This document shows, in pieces, positions 18,833 through 26,604 of a stretch of DNA of 64,000 nucleotides; position 1 is the stretch's first letter, and each line of letters starts with the position of its first letter. The stretch covers positions 310,001 to 374,000 of the forward strand of contig NZ_JAMZEA010000007.1 in assembly GCF_024172125.1 (NCBI RefSeq), read 5' to 3'. The DNA is from Actinomadura rupiterrae (GTDB lineage Bacteria > Actinomycetota > Actinomycetes > Streptosporangiales > Streptosporangiaceae). The notes under the pieces were generated by a model. The model saw only the letters and a program-made list of their open reading frames with translations, had not been told where the DNA came from and did not search any database. A program made the position numbers and the translations under genes.

Positions 18833-19902
18833 CCGACCCCCTTCGGAGCGTTCCGCCTCTCGAACCCCTGGACGGCGGGCCGCGCATCTCGGTCGTCATC
18901 TGCGCCTTCACCGAGAAACGCTGGGACGACGTGCACGCGGCCGTCGCCTCCGTGCGCGCGCAGGAGCTCGCGCCCGAGGAGATCGTCCTCGTCATCGACC
19001 ACAACCCCGCGCTATACGAGCGGCTCAAGGCGTCCCTGCCGGACGTCGTGGTGGTGGAGAACCGCGAGGAGCGGGGCCTGTCGGGTGGGAAGAACACGGG
19101 GGTCGCCGTCGCGCAGGGGGACGTGGTGGCCTTCCTCGACGACGACGCCGTTGCCGCGCCGATGTGGCTGCGCGCGTTCTCCCGGCACTACGCCGATCCC
19201 TACGTCGCGGGCGTAGGAGGGATGACCCTGCCCATGTGGCCGGGGTCCACGCCGTCGTCGGATCTGGTAGCCGATCCTGTGCCCGCGTCCACCGGAACCC
19301 GTCCGCGCTGGTTTCCCGAGGAGTTCGACTGGACGGTCGGCTGCACCTATAGGGGGCTGGAAGCCGGGCCTGTACGGAACCTGATGGGCGGCAACGCGTC
19401 GTTCAGGCGGGAGATGTTCCCGGTCGCCGGGGGGTTCAACTCGGGAATCGGTCGCGGTATCCACAGAAGGCCGTTCGGTTGTGAGGAGACCGAGTTCTGC
19501 ATCAGGCTGAGGCAGCGAAGCCCCGAATCCGAACTGCTGCTCGACGACGAAGCGATCATCTGGCACCGCGTCCCGGCCGAACGCGCCCGGTTCTCCTACT
19601 TCCGCGAACGCTGCTTTGCCGAAGGACTGTCGAAGGCCCTGGTCACCCGCAGCGTCGGCACGCAGGACGGCCTCGCCAGCGAGCGCGCGCACGCGCTGCG
19701 CACCCTTCCCCGAGGCGCCCTGCGCGGCCTCGGCGACGCCTGCCGCGGCGACCTCGCCGGGCTCGGCCGCGCCTCCGCCATCACGGTCGGACTCGCGTGG
19801 ACGGCCTGGGGCTACGCCGTCGGCAGGTACGCCGCCCGCCGCTCCACGGGCGCCGCCCCGAGCGCGGCCGCCCGTCCCAACGGGGAGGAACCCGCCCAGT
19901 GA
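18829..19902 (+). CDS. GT2 glycosyltransferase
   Basis: A 357-residue inverting GT2 enzyme. The N-terminal nucleotide-sugar fold has PRISVVICAFTEKRWDDV, LVIDHNPALYERL, GLSGGKNTGVAVAQGDVVAF and the metal motif FLDDDAVAAP. An acceptor-side segment, VRNLMGGNASFRREMF, and CEETEFCIRLRQR follow. One weakly hydrophobic stretch near residues 300-325 could contact the membrane. The GTG start overlaps the previous stop by GTGA. Together with the first GT2 it suggests a repeat unit of at least two sugars. Confidence 0.9.
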   Translation: MTDPLRSVPPLEPLDGGPRISVVICAFTEKRWDDVHAAVASVRAQELAPEEIVLVIDHNPALYERLKASLPDVVVVENREERGLSGGKNTGVAVAQGDVVAFLDDDAVAAPMWLRAFSRHYADPYVAGVGGMTLPMWPGSTPSSDLVADPVPASTGTRPRWFPEEFDWTVGCTYRGLEAGPVRNLMGGNASFRREMFPVAGGFNSGIGRGIHRRPFGCEETEFCIRLRQRSPESELLLDDEAIIWHRVPAERARFSYFRERCFAEGLSKALVTRSVGTQDGLASERAHALRTLPRGALRGLGDACRGDLAGLGRASAITVGLAWTAWGYAVGRYAARRSTGAAPSAAARPNGEEPAQ

Positions 19903-20732
19903 CCGCCGTCCCGATCCTGATGTACCACTCGGTCACCGACCGCCCGGCGCCCGGGACCCGCGCGCTCTCGGTCCCCACCGCCGCGTTCGCCGACCAGATG
20001 GCCCACCTCGCAGCCCACGGCTACAACCCCATACCGTTCTCCAGCTGCCTCGAAGACGGCATGTCTTTGCGCAGTGGGCGCGATGCTCATGAACGGCCGG
20101 TGGTCATCACGTTCGATGACGGGTACGCCGATTTCCATGAGAACGCGTTGCCGGTTCTGGAGCGTCACGGGTTCGCGGCGACGCTGTTCGTGACCACGGG
20201 GTGGCTCGCGGACGCGGGGGGCGACGCCGCCGGACGGCCGCTCGACCGCATGCTCTCGTGGGCGCAGGTGGCCGAGGCCGCCGCGCACGGCATCGAGATC
20301 GGCGGGCACAGCCACAGCCATCCGCAGCTCGACCAGCTCGGCGACCGCGCGCTGCGCGAGGAGCTGGTCCGCAACCGCGGGCTGCTGGAAGAGCGGCTCG
20401 GACGGGCCGTCCGGACGATGGCCTATCCGTTCGGCTACTCCAGCGCGCGCGTGCGTCGGATGGCGCGCGAAGCGGGGTACGACACCGCGTGCGCGGTCGC
20501 CAACCGGATGGCGGCCGGGGCCGCCGACCCGCTCGCGGTCCCGAGGCTGACCATCCGCGCGACGACCGGGCCCGGCACGTTCGCCCGCGTCGTGGAGGGG
20601 AGGGACATCCCCCTGATCTTCCTCAAGGACCGCGCGCTGACCCGCGGCTACGCCGTCGTCCGCCGCACCCGCTACGCGCTCCGCCGCACCCTCGTCCCGC
20701 AGCGGGACGCGCCGGCCGGGGAACGGTCATGA
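19899..20732 (+). CDS. Polysaccharide deacetylase (NodB/CE4)
   Basis: A 277-residue carbohydrate esterase. The NodB motifs are VITFDDGYADF (general base and metal Asp), the metal-binding GGHSHSHPQLDQL and AYPFGYSSARVRRMAREAG. It should remove N- or O-acetyl groups from a glycan. No signal peptide is seen: the protein begins TAVPILMYHSVTDR, so it may act at the cytoplasmic face or be exported another way. GTG 19899 overlaps the upstream stop and has GGAGG 9 bp before it. Its company with an acyltransferase in one operon implies controlled acylation of the product. Confidence 0.9.
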   Translation: MTAVPILMYHSVTDRPAPGTRALSVPTAAFADQMAHLAAHGYNPIPFSSCLEDGMSLRSGRDAHERPVVITFDDGYADFHENALPVLERHGFAATLFVTTGWLADAGGDAAGRPLDRMLSWAQVAEAAAHGIEIGGHSHSHPQLDQLGDRALREELVRNRGLLEERLGRAVRTMAYPFGYSSARVRRMAREAGYDTACAVANRMAAGAADPLAVPRLTIRATTGPGTFARVVEGRDIPLIFLKDRALTRGYAVVRRTRYALRRTLVPQRDAPAGERS

Positions 20733-22231
20733 CCAGCTCCAGCGAGGCGAGCGCCGACGCCGCCGCCCCTCCGGTGGACGGCGCGGGGCGCGGGCCGGGG
20801 TGGCTGCGGCGCGAGCTGTCGAACCCGCTGTTCCGCAACGCGTACGCGCTGGTGGTGAACGGCGGGCTGACCGGGCTGCTCGGGCTCGGCTACTGGGCGC
20901 TCGGCGCCAAGCTGTACGCACCGGCCGACATGGGACGGAACTGGGCGGTCATCCAGGCCATCATGTTCGTCGGCAGCGTCACGATGCTGAACTTCCTGCT
21001 GATCCGGTTCGTCCCGCAGACGGCCCGGCACACACGCGCGCTGGTTCTGGCCTGCTACGGGACGGGCGCGGCAGCCGCGGCGCTGCTCGCGCTCGGGTTC
21101 CTCGGCACGCTGTCGTGGTGGGGGCCGTCCTTCCGGCACCTGCATGACTGGCGTTCGGCGCTGTGGTTCCTGGTCATGGCCGTCGCGTGGAACCTGTGGA
21201 ACCAGCAGGAGGGCGTGTTCACCGGGCTCCGGCACGCAGGCTGGGTTCCGGTAGTGAACGTCGCGTTCGGGCTAGCGAAACTCGTGCTGCTGGTAGCGCT
21301 GGCTACGTCGTTCCCTAGCAACGGTGTGACGCTGTCCTGGTTCGTACCTGTGCTGGTGGCGCTCGTCCCGGTCAGCTACCTCATCTTCGGACGGCTCATA
21401 CCGCGCCACCGCGCGGAGAACTACGGCCGCGGCCCGCGCCCCACCTACAGGGACATCTGGTCCTACCTCGGCGGCGCATACCTCGGCGGCGCGTTCCAGT
21501 ACGCCTCCATCAGCCTCATCCCAGTAATCGTCGCCGCGCACCTCGCCGAGGATGCGAACGCCTACTTCCAGATGGCGTGGGCGCTCGGCATGATGCTGGA
21601 CCTGCTCGCACTGACGCTGTCGATGTCGCTGACCGTGGAAGGGTCGTTCGACACCGACCGGCTCGCCTCGTCCGCGCGCGCGGCACTGCGGCGCACGCTG
21701 ACGCTGCTGCCGCCGGTCGTCCTCGTCGTCGTCGTGGGCGCACCCCTCGGCCTGGCGTTCTTCGGGCATGAATACGCCTCGCGCGGTGCCCCGCTCCTCC
21801 AGATCCTTGCCATCGCGGTGCTGCCCAAGGCGCTGATCGAGCTCTACATCGGCGTGCTGCGGGTGGAGAACCGCACCCGGCTCATCGCGGCGTTGCAGGC
21901 GGCCCGGTTCCTGGGCGTCCTGGCGCTGCTGTTCCCGCTCATCGACCCGCACCACCTGGCCGTCATCGGTCTCGCGATCCTCGCGGTGAACGCCGTTGTC
22001 GCCCTCCTCGTCCTGCCTGGCCTCGTGCGCGCGATACGCGGTGCGGGCCCCCCGTCCCGTCCGGGGGCACCGGAAGACCGGCCGCGGAGCCCAGGAGGCG
22101 GCGGGCTGGACGGCCCGGAAGGCGGCGGCCTGGAGGGCGGCGGGCTGGAGGGCGGCGGGCTGGAGGGTGGCGGCGGGCCGGTCGGGCCGGTCGGCGTCTT
22201 CCCCGCCGGCGGAGGGCGGGATATCAGTTGA
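20729..22231 (+). CDS. Polysaccharide flippase-type membrane protein (Wzx/MATE-like)
   Basis: A protein of about 500 residues with 12 or more hydrophobic segments in the MVF/Wzx style. It begins NPLFRNAYALVVNGGLTGLL and has an internal LGGAYLGGAFQYASISLIPV repeat-like half. It probably flips a lipid-linked oligosaccharide across the membrane for the operon's product. The last 60 residues are Gly/Pro-rich with three GGGLE units from a 12-bp tandem repeat near 22130-22170, likely a disordered cytoplasmic tail. The ATG overlaps the deacetylase stop (ATGA). Confidence 0.88.
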   Translation: MTSSSEASADAAAPPVDGAGRGPGWLRRELSNPLFRNAYALVVNGGLTGLLGLGYWALGAKLYAPADMGRNWAVIQAIMFVGSVTMLNFLLIRFVPQTARHTRALVLACYGTGAAAAALLALGFLGTLSWWGPSFRHLHDWRSALWFLVMAVAWNLWNQQEGVFTGLRHAGWVPVVNVAFGLAKLVLLVALATSFPSNGVTLSWFVPVLVALVPVSYLIFGRLIPRHRAENYGRGPRPTYRDIWSYLGGAYLGGAFQYASISLIPVIVAAHLAEDANAYFQMAWALGMMLDLLALTLSMSLTVEGSFDTDRLASSARAALRRTLTLLPPVVLVVVVGAPLGLAFFGHEYASRGAPLLQILAIAVLPKALIELYIGVLRVENRTRLIAALQAARFLGVLALLFPLIDPHHLAVIGLAILAVNAVVALLVLPGLVRAIRGAGPPSRPGAPEDRPRSPGGGGLDGPEGGGLEGGGLEGGGLEGGGGPVGPVGVFPAGGGRDIS

Positions 22232-24414
22232 GCATGACGGTTCGCCAGGAACCGGACGAGCGTGCCCGGAACGCGCCGCGCCCTCCCGAGGCGGCCGACC
22301 GGGGGACGGCGCTCGCCGCGGCGGCGCTGCTGGTCTTCGGCACCGCGCTGTTCTGGACGCCGCTGCGGCACGTGGACCTCGACGCGATCAACGGGTACGG
22401 CCTGGTCAGCGTGCTACCGGTCGCGACGTTCGCCGGCGCGGCCGTGATCGTCCTGTCGTTCCTGCTGACGCTGGCACTGCCGCGCCCGCACCGGGTGCTG
22501 CTGGTCGCGCAGATCCTCGTGCTGATCGCGACGCTGCACGGCGTCGCGCAGGCGCTGGAGCCCGAGGCGCGGTTCCCGACGGCGTGGCAGACCGCCGGGT
22601 TCACCGAGTACATCGGGCGCACCCACACCGTCAGCTGGGATCTGGACGCCCGGTTCAGCACGCCCGGCTTCTTCGCCTTCGTCGGCTTCATGCTGAAAGC
22701 GGTCGGCCAGAACAACATCTCGCCGCTGCTGAAATGGGCGCCGCCGCTGACCGATCTGATGTACCTCGTCCCCTACATGCTGATCCTGCGCGTGCTGAGG
22801 GCGACGTGGCGGGCGAAGTGGTTCGCCGCCTGGCTGTTCATCGCCGCCAACTGGGTCGGGCAGGACTACCTCTCCCCGCAGGCGTTCGCCTACCTGCTTT
22901 ACCTGTTCTTCGTAGCGATCCTGGTGAACTGGTTCCGCCACCACGACGAGACGACGCAGAGCGCGGGCCGTCGCCGCTCGCCGGAGACCGCGCAGCGCAC
23001 CGGCGGCATGTGGCGCGTCTACAACTGGCTGTTCGGGCCCAAAGACCCAGGCGAACTGCCCGCGCCGAACGCGACCGTCCGCGATCGGACGATCCTGCTC
23101 TGCCTGCTGTTCCTGCTGATCCTCGTCGGCACGGCCGCGCACCAGCTCACGCCGTTCCTGATGACCGCATCGTGCGCGGGCCTGGTGCTGGTCCGGCGGT
23201 GCAGCCTGCGCGGGCTGCCGTTCATCGCGGGCGTCGTGTACGCGGCGTGGGTCAGCTTCATGACGGTCGGCTACTGGTCCAGCCGCAAGGGCGAGCTGTT
23301 CGGCGGGCTGGGCAACGTGTTCCAGAACGTCCAGCAGAGCACGGGCGGACGGATCAGCCAGACCAGCCCGCAGACCGCCGACGTCCAGCAGTTGCGTATC
23401 GTCATCGCGGTCGTCGTGGTCGGGCTGGCCGTGCTGGGATTGCTGCGGCGGCGTGCGCGCGGCATTGACGACCGGGTCGCGCTCGTCCTGCTCCTGGTGC
23501 CGTTCTCCTCGTTCGGGCTGCAGAACTACGGCGGTGAGATCGCGCTGCGCATCTACTTCTTCATGCTGCCCGCCGCGTGCCTGCTGGTGGCCTACCTGTT
23601 CTTCCCCGCGCCGTTCGACGCGCCGCCGGTGCGCGACCCGCGCGTGCGCATGAGGCTGGGTTGGCTGCGCGCCGGGCCGCGTAGGCACTGGCCTGCGGTC
23701 GCGGCGGCGGCGGTGTTCTCGCTATTGCTCGTCGCCGGGTTCCTGACCGTCCGCTACGGCAACGAGAAGTACGAGCAGGTGCGGCCGAGCGACGTCCGCG
23801 CGTTCGACGTCATGACGCAGCGCACCAAGGGCGTGATCGGCGTGGTGTGGATGAGCGCCGACAATCCGGACCTGGTCGGCGGCACGCCCGTGATGCCCTG
23901 GTCGTACCGCGAGTTCGAGCGGTTCAACTACACCCCGGTGATCGCGAACCGGAGCGACCCGGCCGACCTGTCGGAGATCATCCAGCGGCTGCGCGAGCAG
24001 GGGCCGGGCGGGTTCTTCGTCACCACCCGCAGCCACGAGGACTTCCAGGTCCTCACCGCCGGGCTGTCCACCGACTTCGCGCCGAAGATGCGCGCCGCGC
24101 TCGCGGCCGACCCGCGGATCGAGACCGTCGTGTCCGACCGGGACGCCGCCGTGTACCGGCTGCGGCAGCCCCCGGCCGAGCCGGACCCGCCGGTGCCGAG
24201 GTCGTCCGGCCTCGGCCTGCGCTCGTCGCCGTGGACCCCGGCCGGCCTCATCTACCTGCCCGTCCTGCTGGGGGTGCTGCTCGCGCGCGAGCTGCGCCGG
24301 CTGCGGCTGCCGCCGGGCGGGCTGTGGCGGCTGCGGCCGCTGACGGTGCTCGCGATCCCGCTGTTCCTCAGCGTCGTCGCGGTGATCGTCGAGAGGTTCG
24401 TGGTGATCTCATGA
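22228..24414 (+). CDS. Large polytopic membrane protein, possible polysaccharide polymerase
   Basis: A 728-residue protein with about 13 transmembrane segments. Two larger soluble parts lie near residues 115-150 (FTEYIGRTHTVSWDLDAR) and 530-650 (RTKGVIGVVWMSADNPDL, then YREFERFNYTPV). The topology resembles O-antigen-polymerase or GT-C glycosyltransferase proteins, and the position after a flippase fits a Wzy-like polymerase, but I see no decisive motif. The start is TTG 22228, overlapping the previous stop like treS does, or ATG 22234. Both share the GGCGGAGGGCGGG leader. Confidence 0.78.
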   Translation: MSMTVRQEPDERARNAPRPPEAADRGTALAAAALLVFGTALFWTPLRHVDLDAINGYGLVSVLPVATFAGAAVIVLSFLLTLALPRPHRVLLVAQILVLIATLHGVAQALEPEARFPTAWQTAGFTEYIGRTHTVSWDLDARFSTPGFFAFVGFMLKAVGQNNISPLLKWAPPLTDLMYLVPYMLILRVLRATWRAKWFAAWLFIAANWVGQDYLSPQAFAYLLYLFFVAILVNWFRHHDETTQSAGRRRSPETAQRTGGMWRVYNWLFGPKDPGELPAPNATVRDRTILLCLLFLLILVGTAAHQLTPFLMTASCAGLVLVRRCSLRGLPFIAGVVYAAWVSFMTVGYWSSRKGELFGGLGNVFQNVQQSTGGRISQTSPQTADVQQLRIVIAVVVVGLAVLGLLRRRARGIDDRVALVLLLVPFSSFGLQNYGGEIALRIYFFMLPAACLLVAYLFFPAPFDAPPVRDPRVRMRLGWLRAGPRRHWPAVAAAAVFSLLLVAGFLTVRYGNEKYEQVRPSDVRAFDVMTQRTKGVIGVVWMSADNPDLVGGTPVMPWSYREFERFNYTPVIANRSDPADLSEIIQRLREQGPGGFFVTTRSHEDFQVLTAGLSTDFAPKMRAALAADPRIETVVSDRDAAVYRLRQPPAEPDPPVPRSSGLGLRSSPWTPAGLIYLPVLLGVLLARELRRLRLPPGGLWRLRPLTVLAIPLFLSVVAVIVERFVVIS

Positions 24415-24785
24415 GCCTCGCGCTCGCGCTGCTGCTGTTCGCCGCGCCCGCCGCCGCGTGGTGGCTGCTGCTGCCCGGCCTCGACCCGCTGGGCCGCCTG
24501 GTCGCCGCTCTGGCCGGGGCCTTCGCCGTCCTCGCGGGGACGGCGCAGGTCATGCTGATGGCGGACGCCTGGACCCCGCTCCACGGCGTCCTCGCGGTGC
24601 TGCTGCTCAGCGCCGTCCTGGCGGCCCTGAGCCGCGTCCACCGACCACCGGGCCGTCCACCCCGTCCGGACGGGCCCGCCGCCGCGGAGCCTGCGCCCCC
24701 GCACGCCCCTGCCACGACCCGCCAGGACCTCCCCCTCCCCCGCCGCGACAAGGAGGAGGACGAGGACTGGCTCTTCAAGGACTGA
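24411..24785 (+). CDS. Small two- or three-helix membrane protein, last gene of the operon
   Basis: A 124-residue protein. It has hydrophobic segments near residues 3-20, 28-50 and 58-73, then a Pro-rich linker and a charged C-terminus, RRDKEEDEDWLFKD. No family is recognised. The ATG overlaps the stop of the polytopic protein (ATGA), so it is translated with it. It is probably an accessory subunit of the export or polymerisation machinery. Confidence 0.72.
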   Translation: MSLALALLLFAAPAAAWWLLLPGLDPLGRLVAALAGAFAVLAGTAQVMLMADAWTPLHGVLAVLLLSAVLAALSRVHRPPGRPPRPDGPAAAEPAPPHAPATTRQDLPLPRRDKEEDEDWLFKD

Positions 24786-24871
24786 CCGCCCGCCGCGCCG
24801 GCCCGTCCCCTCCCGCCTCGCGCCGCGCGGCACGACGGGCGGGCGCGGACGGGTGGCGGGGCGGGTGGCGG

Positions 24872-25684
24872 TCAGCTGGTGTCGCGGTGGCCGTTGGGGC
24901 GGGTGTCCAGGTCGGCCGGACGGGCGTCCAGGTCGATGGCGTAGTCGAGCACGGCGCGGTCGGCGGGGATGACGATGTCGCGGCAGACCTCCATCACCCG
25001 GTCCCTGGAGATCATCCGCCGGGTGATGGTGAAGACCGGGACGCCGGCGGCCATGCCGAGCGTCTCGGCCTCCTCGGGCGTGGGCATGCGCGCGCCGACG
25101 GACTCCTCGACCCGGGTCGGCGGGTGGCCGAGGTAGGCGAGCTGGGCGAGGGTGCCGCCCGGCCAGGGCTCGCGCGCGGGATCCGACACCGGGGTCTCGG
25201 CGACCAGGTCCCACGGGAGGTAGTTGACGGAGATCTGCTGCGGGTCGCCGCGCGCGTAGAACACGAACCGGCGGCGCAGCAGCTCGGTGCCGACCGGCAG
25301 CTCGAACAGGGCGGCCAGGTCGGGGGTGGCGGCGGCGCGGGTGAACTCGCGGTCCAGGCGGTACTCCCGCCAGCCGATCCGCTGGTCGTGGGTGAAGGTC
25401 GTGGCCGGCGTCGCGACCGGCGCGGTGAACGTGCGGTACCGGTCCATCGCGATGCGGCGCACCGGCGGCGCGTGCCGCACGATGGTGCCCGCGCCGCGCC
25501 GCGACTCGATCAGCCCCTCCCCGCGCAGCAGCGCGAACGCCTGCCGGACCACGATCTCCGAGACGCCGTACCGGTCGCCGAGGTCCCGCATGGTGGGCAG
25601 CCGGGACCCGGGCGGATAGGTGCCCGAGCGGATCTGGTCGCGGATGGTGTCGGCGATGCGCAGGTAGGCCGGGCGTTCGGGCAC
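24872..25684 (-). CDS. GntR/HutC-family regulator with UTRA domain
   Basis: A 270-residue protein. The N-terminal winged helix (residues 5-72: IADTIRDQIRSGTYPPGSRL, RYGVSEIVVRQAFALLRGEG) is followed by a UTRA effector domain (about 100-250) with the typical RRRFVFYARGDPQQISVNYLP and VMEVCRDIVI strands. UTRA domains sense small ligands such as sugar phosphates or amino-acid derivatives. GTG 25684 has GGGAGGTGAG just upstream. It is divergent from a 72-residue protein gene, and a 33-bp palindrome lies between the two starts, so it is likely autoregulated. Confidence 0.92.
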   Translation of the reverse strand: MPERPAYLRIADTIRDQIRSGTYPPGSRLPTMRDLGDRYGVSEIVVRQAFALLRGEGLIESRRGAGTIVRHAPPVRRIAMDRYRTFTAPVATPATTFTHDQRIGWREYRLDREFTRAAATPDLAALFELPVGTELLRRRFVFYARGDPQQISVNYLPWDLVAETPVSDPAREPWPGGTLAQLAYLGHPPTRVEESVGARMPTPEEAETLGMAAGVPVFTITRRMISRDRVMEVCRDIVIPADRAVLDYAIDLDARPADLDTRPNGHRDTS

Positions 25685-25703
25685 GGGCTCACCTCCCTAG
25701 GCA

Positions 25704-25736
25704 CTGTCCGTGAGGGGACGGTCCTCTTACGGACAG
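25704..25736. promoter_or_regulatory. 33-bp palindromic operator between gntR and the small gene
   Basis: The site is symmetric about base 25720. Outer arms CTGTCCGT/ACGGACAG are perfect, and the core GGAC-G-GTCC is perfect. In total 14 of 16 base pairs match. It begins 20 bp upstream of the gntR start and a TTGACA hexamer (25738-25743) abuts it on the other side. It is the best candidate for the GntR operator. Confidence 0.65.
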
Positions 25737-25805
25737 CTTGACACCTCTTCGACCGAGTAAGACTTTTGTATACAGAACAGCCGCCCCGGGGAAAGGACGA
25801 CCTTG

Positions 25806-26024
25806 ATGGGCGACTTCGAGGATCTGAAGGCGGCCATCGAGCGCGAGTATCCGGGCTGGCTCGTGTGGCGCAGCGACGCGGGCCGCTGGTACGCCACCCG
25901 GAGCGGCGACCTCACCGACGCCCAACTCCAGGCCGGATATGCGATGACCGTGGCCGCCGACGACTCGGGCGGCCTCCGCGAGCTCCTCGCCGAGCAGTCC
26001 CGCCGGGGCGGGGCCGAGCGGTGA
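25806..26024 (+). CDS. 72-residue hypothetical protein divergent from GntR
   Basis: A small soluble protein, MGDFEDLKAAIEREYPGWLV..., with a WRSDAGRWYATR segment. In actinomycetes short proteins with this FEDLKAAIEREYPGW-type start often sit next to GntR or XRE regulators; their function is unknown. ATG 25806 is preceded by AAAGGA at about 8 bp; a TTG immediately upstream is an alternative. Divergence across the palindrome implies control by the GntR protein. Confidence 0.7.
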   Translation: MGDFEDLKAAIEREYPGWLVWRSDAGRWYATRSGDLTDAQLQAGYAMTVAADDSGGLRELLAEQSRRGGAER

Positions 26025-26180
26025 GGGCCGCCGCGGGGGCGCCGGCCGGCCCGGCCCGTCCTCGGGGGCGGGCCGGGATCGGCCATGCCGCGGCGACAGT
26101 GACCTGTGGCGCTCAGGTGACACAGGAGTGGAGCCCTGGTCGGTGGGGTGGATGTCACCTCGCGGGCCAGAACGACGTGA

Positions 26181-26235
26181 CCGCACGGATGGCACATCGG
26201 CGCGACCCCAACGAGAAGTCGTGCCGTCCGTGCGG
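26181..26235. promoter_or_regulatory. Strong 15-bp hairpin in the long non-coding region
   Basis: CCGCACGGATGGCAC (26181-26195) pairs with GTGCCGTCCGTGCGG (26221-26235), 14 Watson-Crick pairs and one wobble, around a 25-base loop. One further A-T pair extends the outer end. It is far from any stop codon, so it could be part of a leader RNA, a small RNA or a protein-binding site. Confidence 0.5.
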
Positions 26236-26343
26236 TTGCGCAGAGTGATTCTTCCTCCGGGACGGGGTGGAACCGACGCTTTCTCCCGTCGCACGGATCC
26301 CTCGCGACGTCCGGGGAAGCGGTGAACCCGTCCGCCCGGACAC

Positions 26344-26374
26344 CCCCGGGAGCGCGTGCGGGGCGCTCCCGGGG
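26344..26374. terminator. Terminator-like hairpin with 12-bp perfect stem
   Basis: CCCCGGGAGCGC pairs with GCGCTCCCGGGG around a 7-base loop. It lies 320 bp after the small gene and 230 bp before the hydrolase. It could end a transcript from the upstream region or act as an attenuator. Confidence 0.5.
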
Positions 26375-26604
26375 CCCCCGTCACCCGCTCCGTCCTCGCG
26401 GAGGATGCGGGGGTTTGGGGGTGAGTGGGCAGGTGGTGGGTCGTGCAGGGGGCGCAGGGGGGGTCGTACTCGTGGGGGTTCCGGGGTTGGGGGCGTAGCG
26501 GTTAGGCAGTTGTGACCGGCCGAATGGGGGGCGGGACGAACCCGGTCCTTGCGCGTGGCGTTCTAACAGTCGTGCGCGGATGACGCCGATCACAGGAGGC
26601 GCAC

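Larger units (their letters stand above)
26025..26604. other. 580-bp non-coding region upstream of the glycoside hydrolase
   Basis: No convincing gene on either strand. It contains an 8-bp inverted pair AGGTGACA/TGTCACCT (26115-26122 and 26153-26160) and two strong hairpins listed separately. A G-rich run (26400-26500, GGGGGTTTGGGGGTGAG type) could form G-quadruplexes. The stretch 26580-26604 provides AGGAGGCG for the hydrolase start. I considered a c-di-AMP-type riboswitch but could not find its conserved core. Confidence 0.45.

Noticed and set aside
26025..26604. A c-di-AMP (ydaO) or cobalamin riboswitch
   Set aside because: Stems are present but the conserved core sequences of these classes are not; left as an unassigned structured region.
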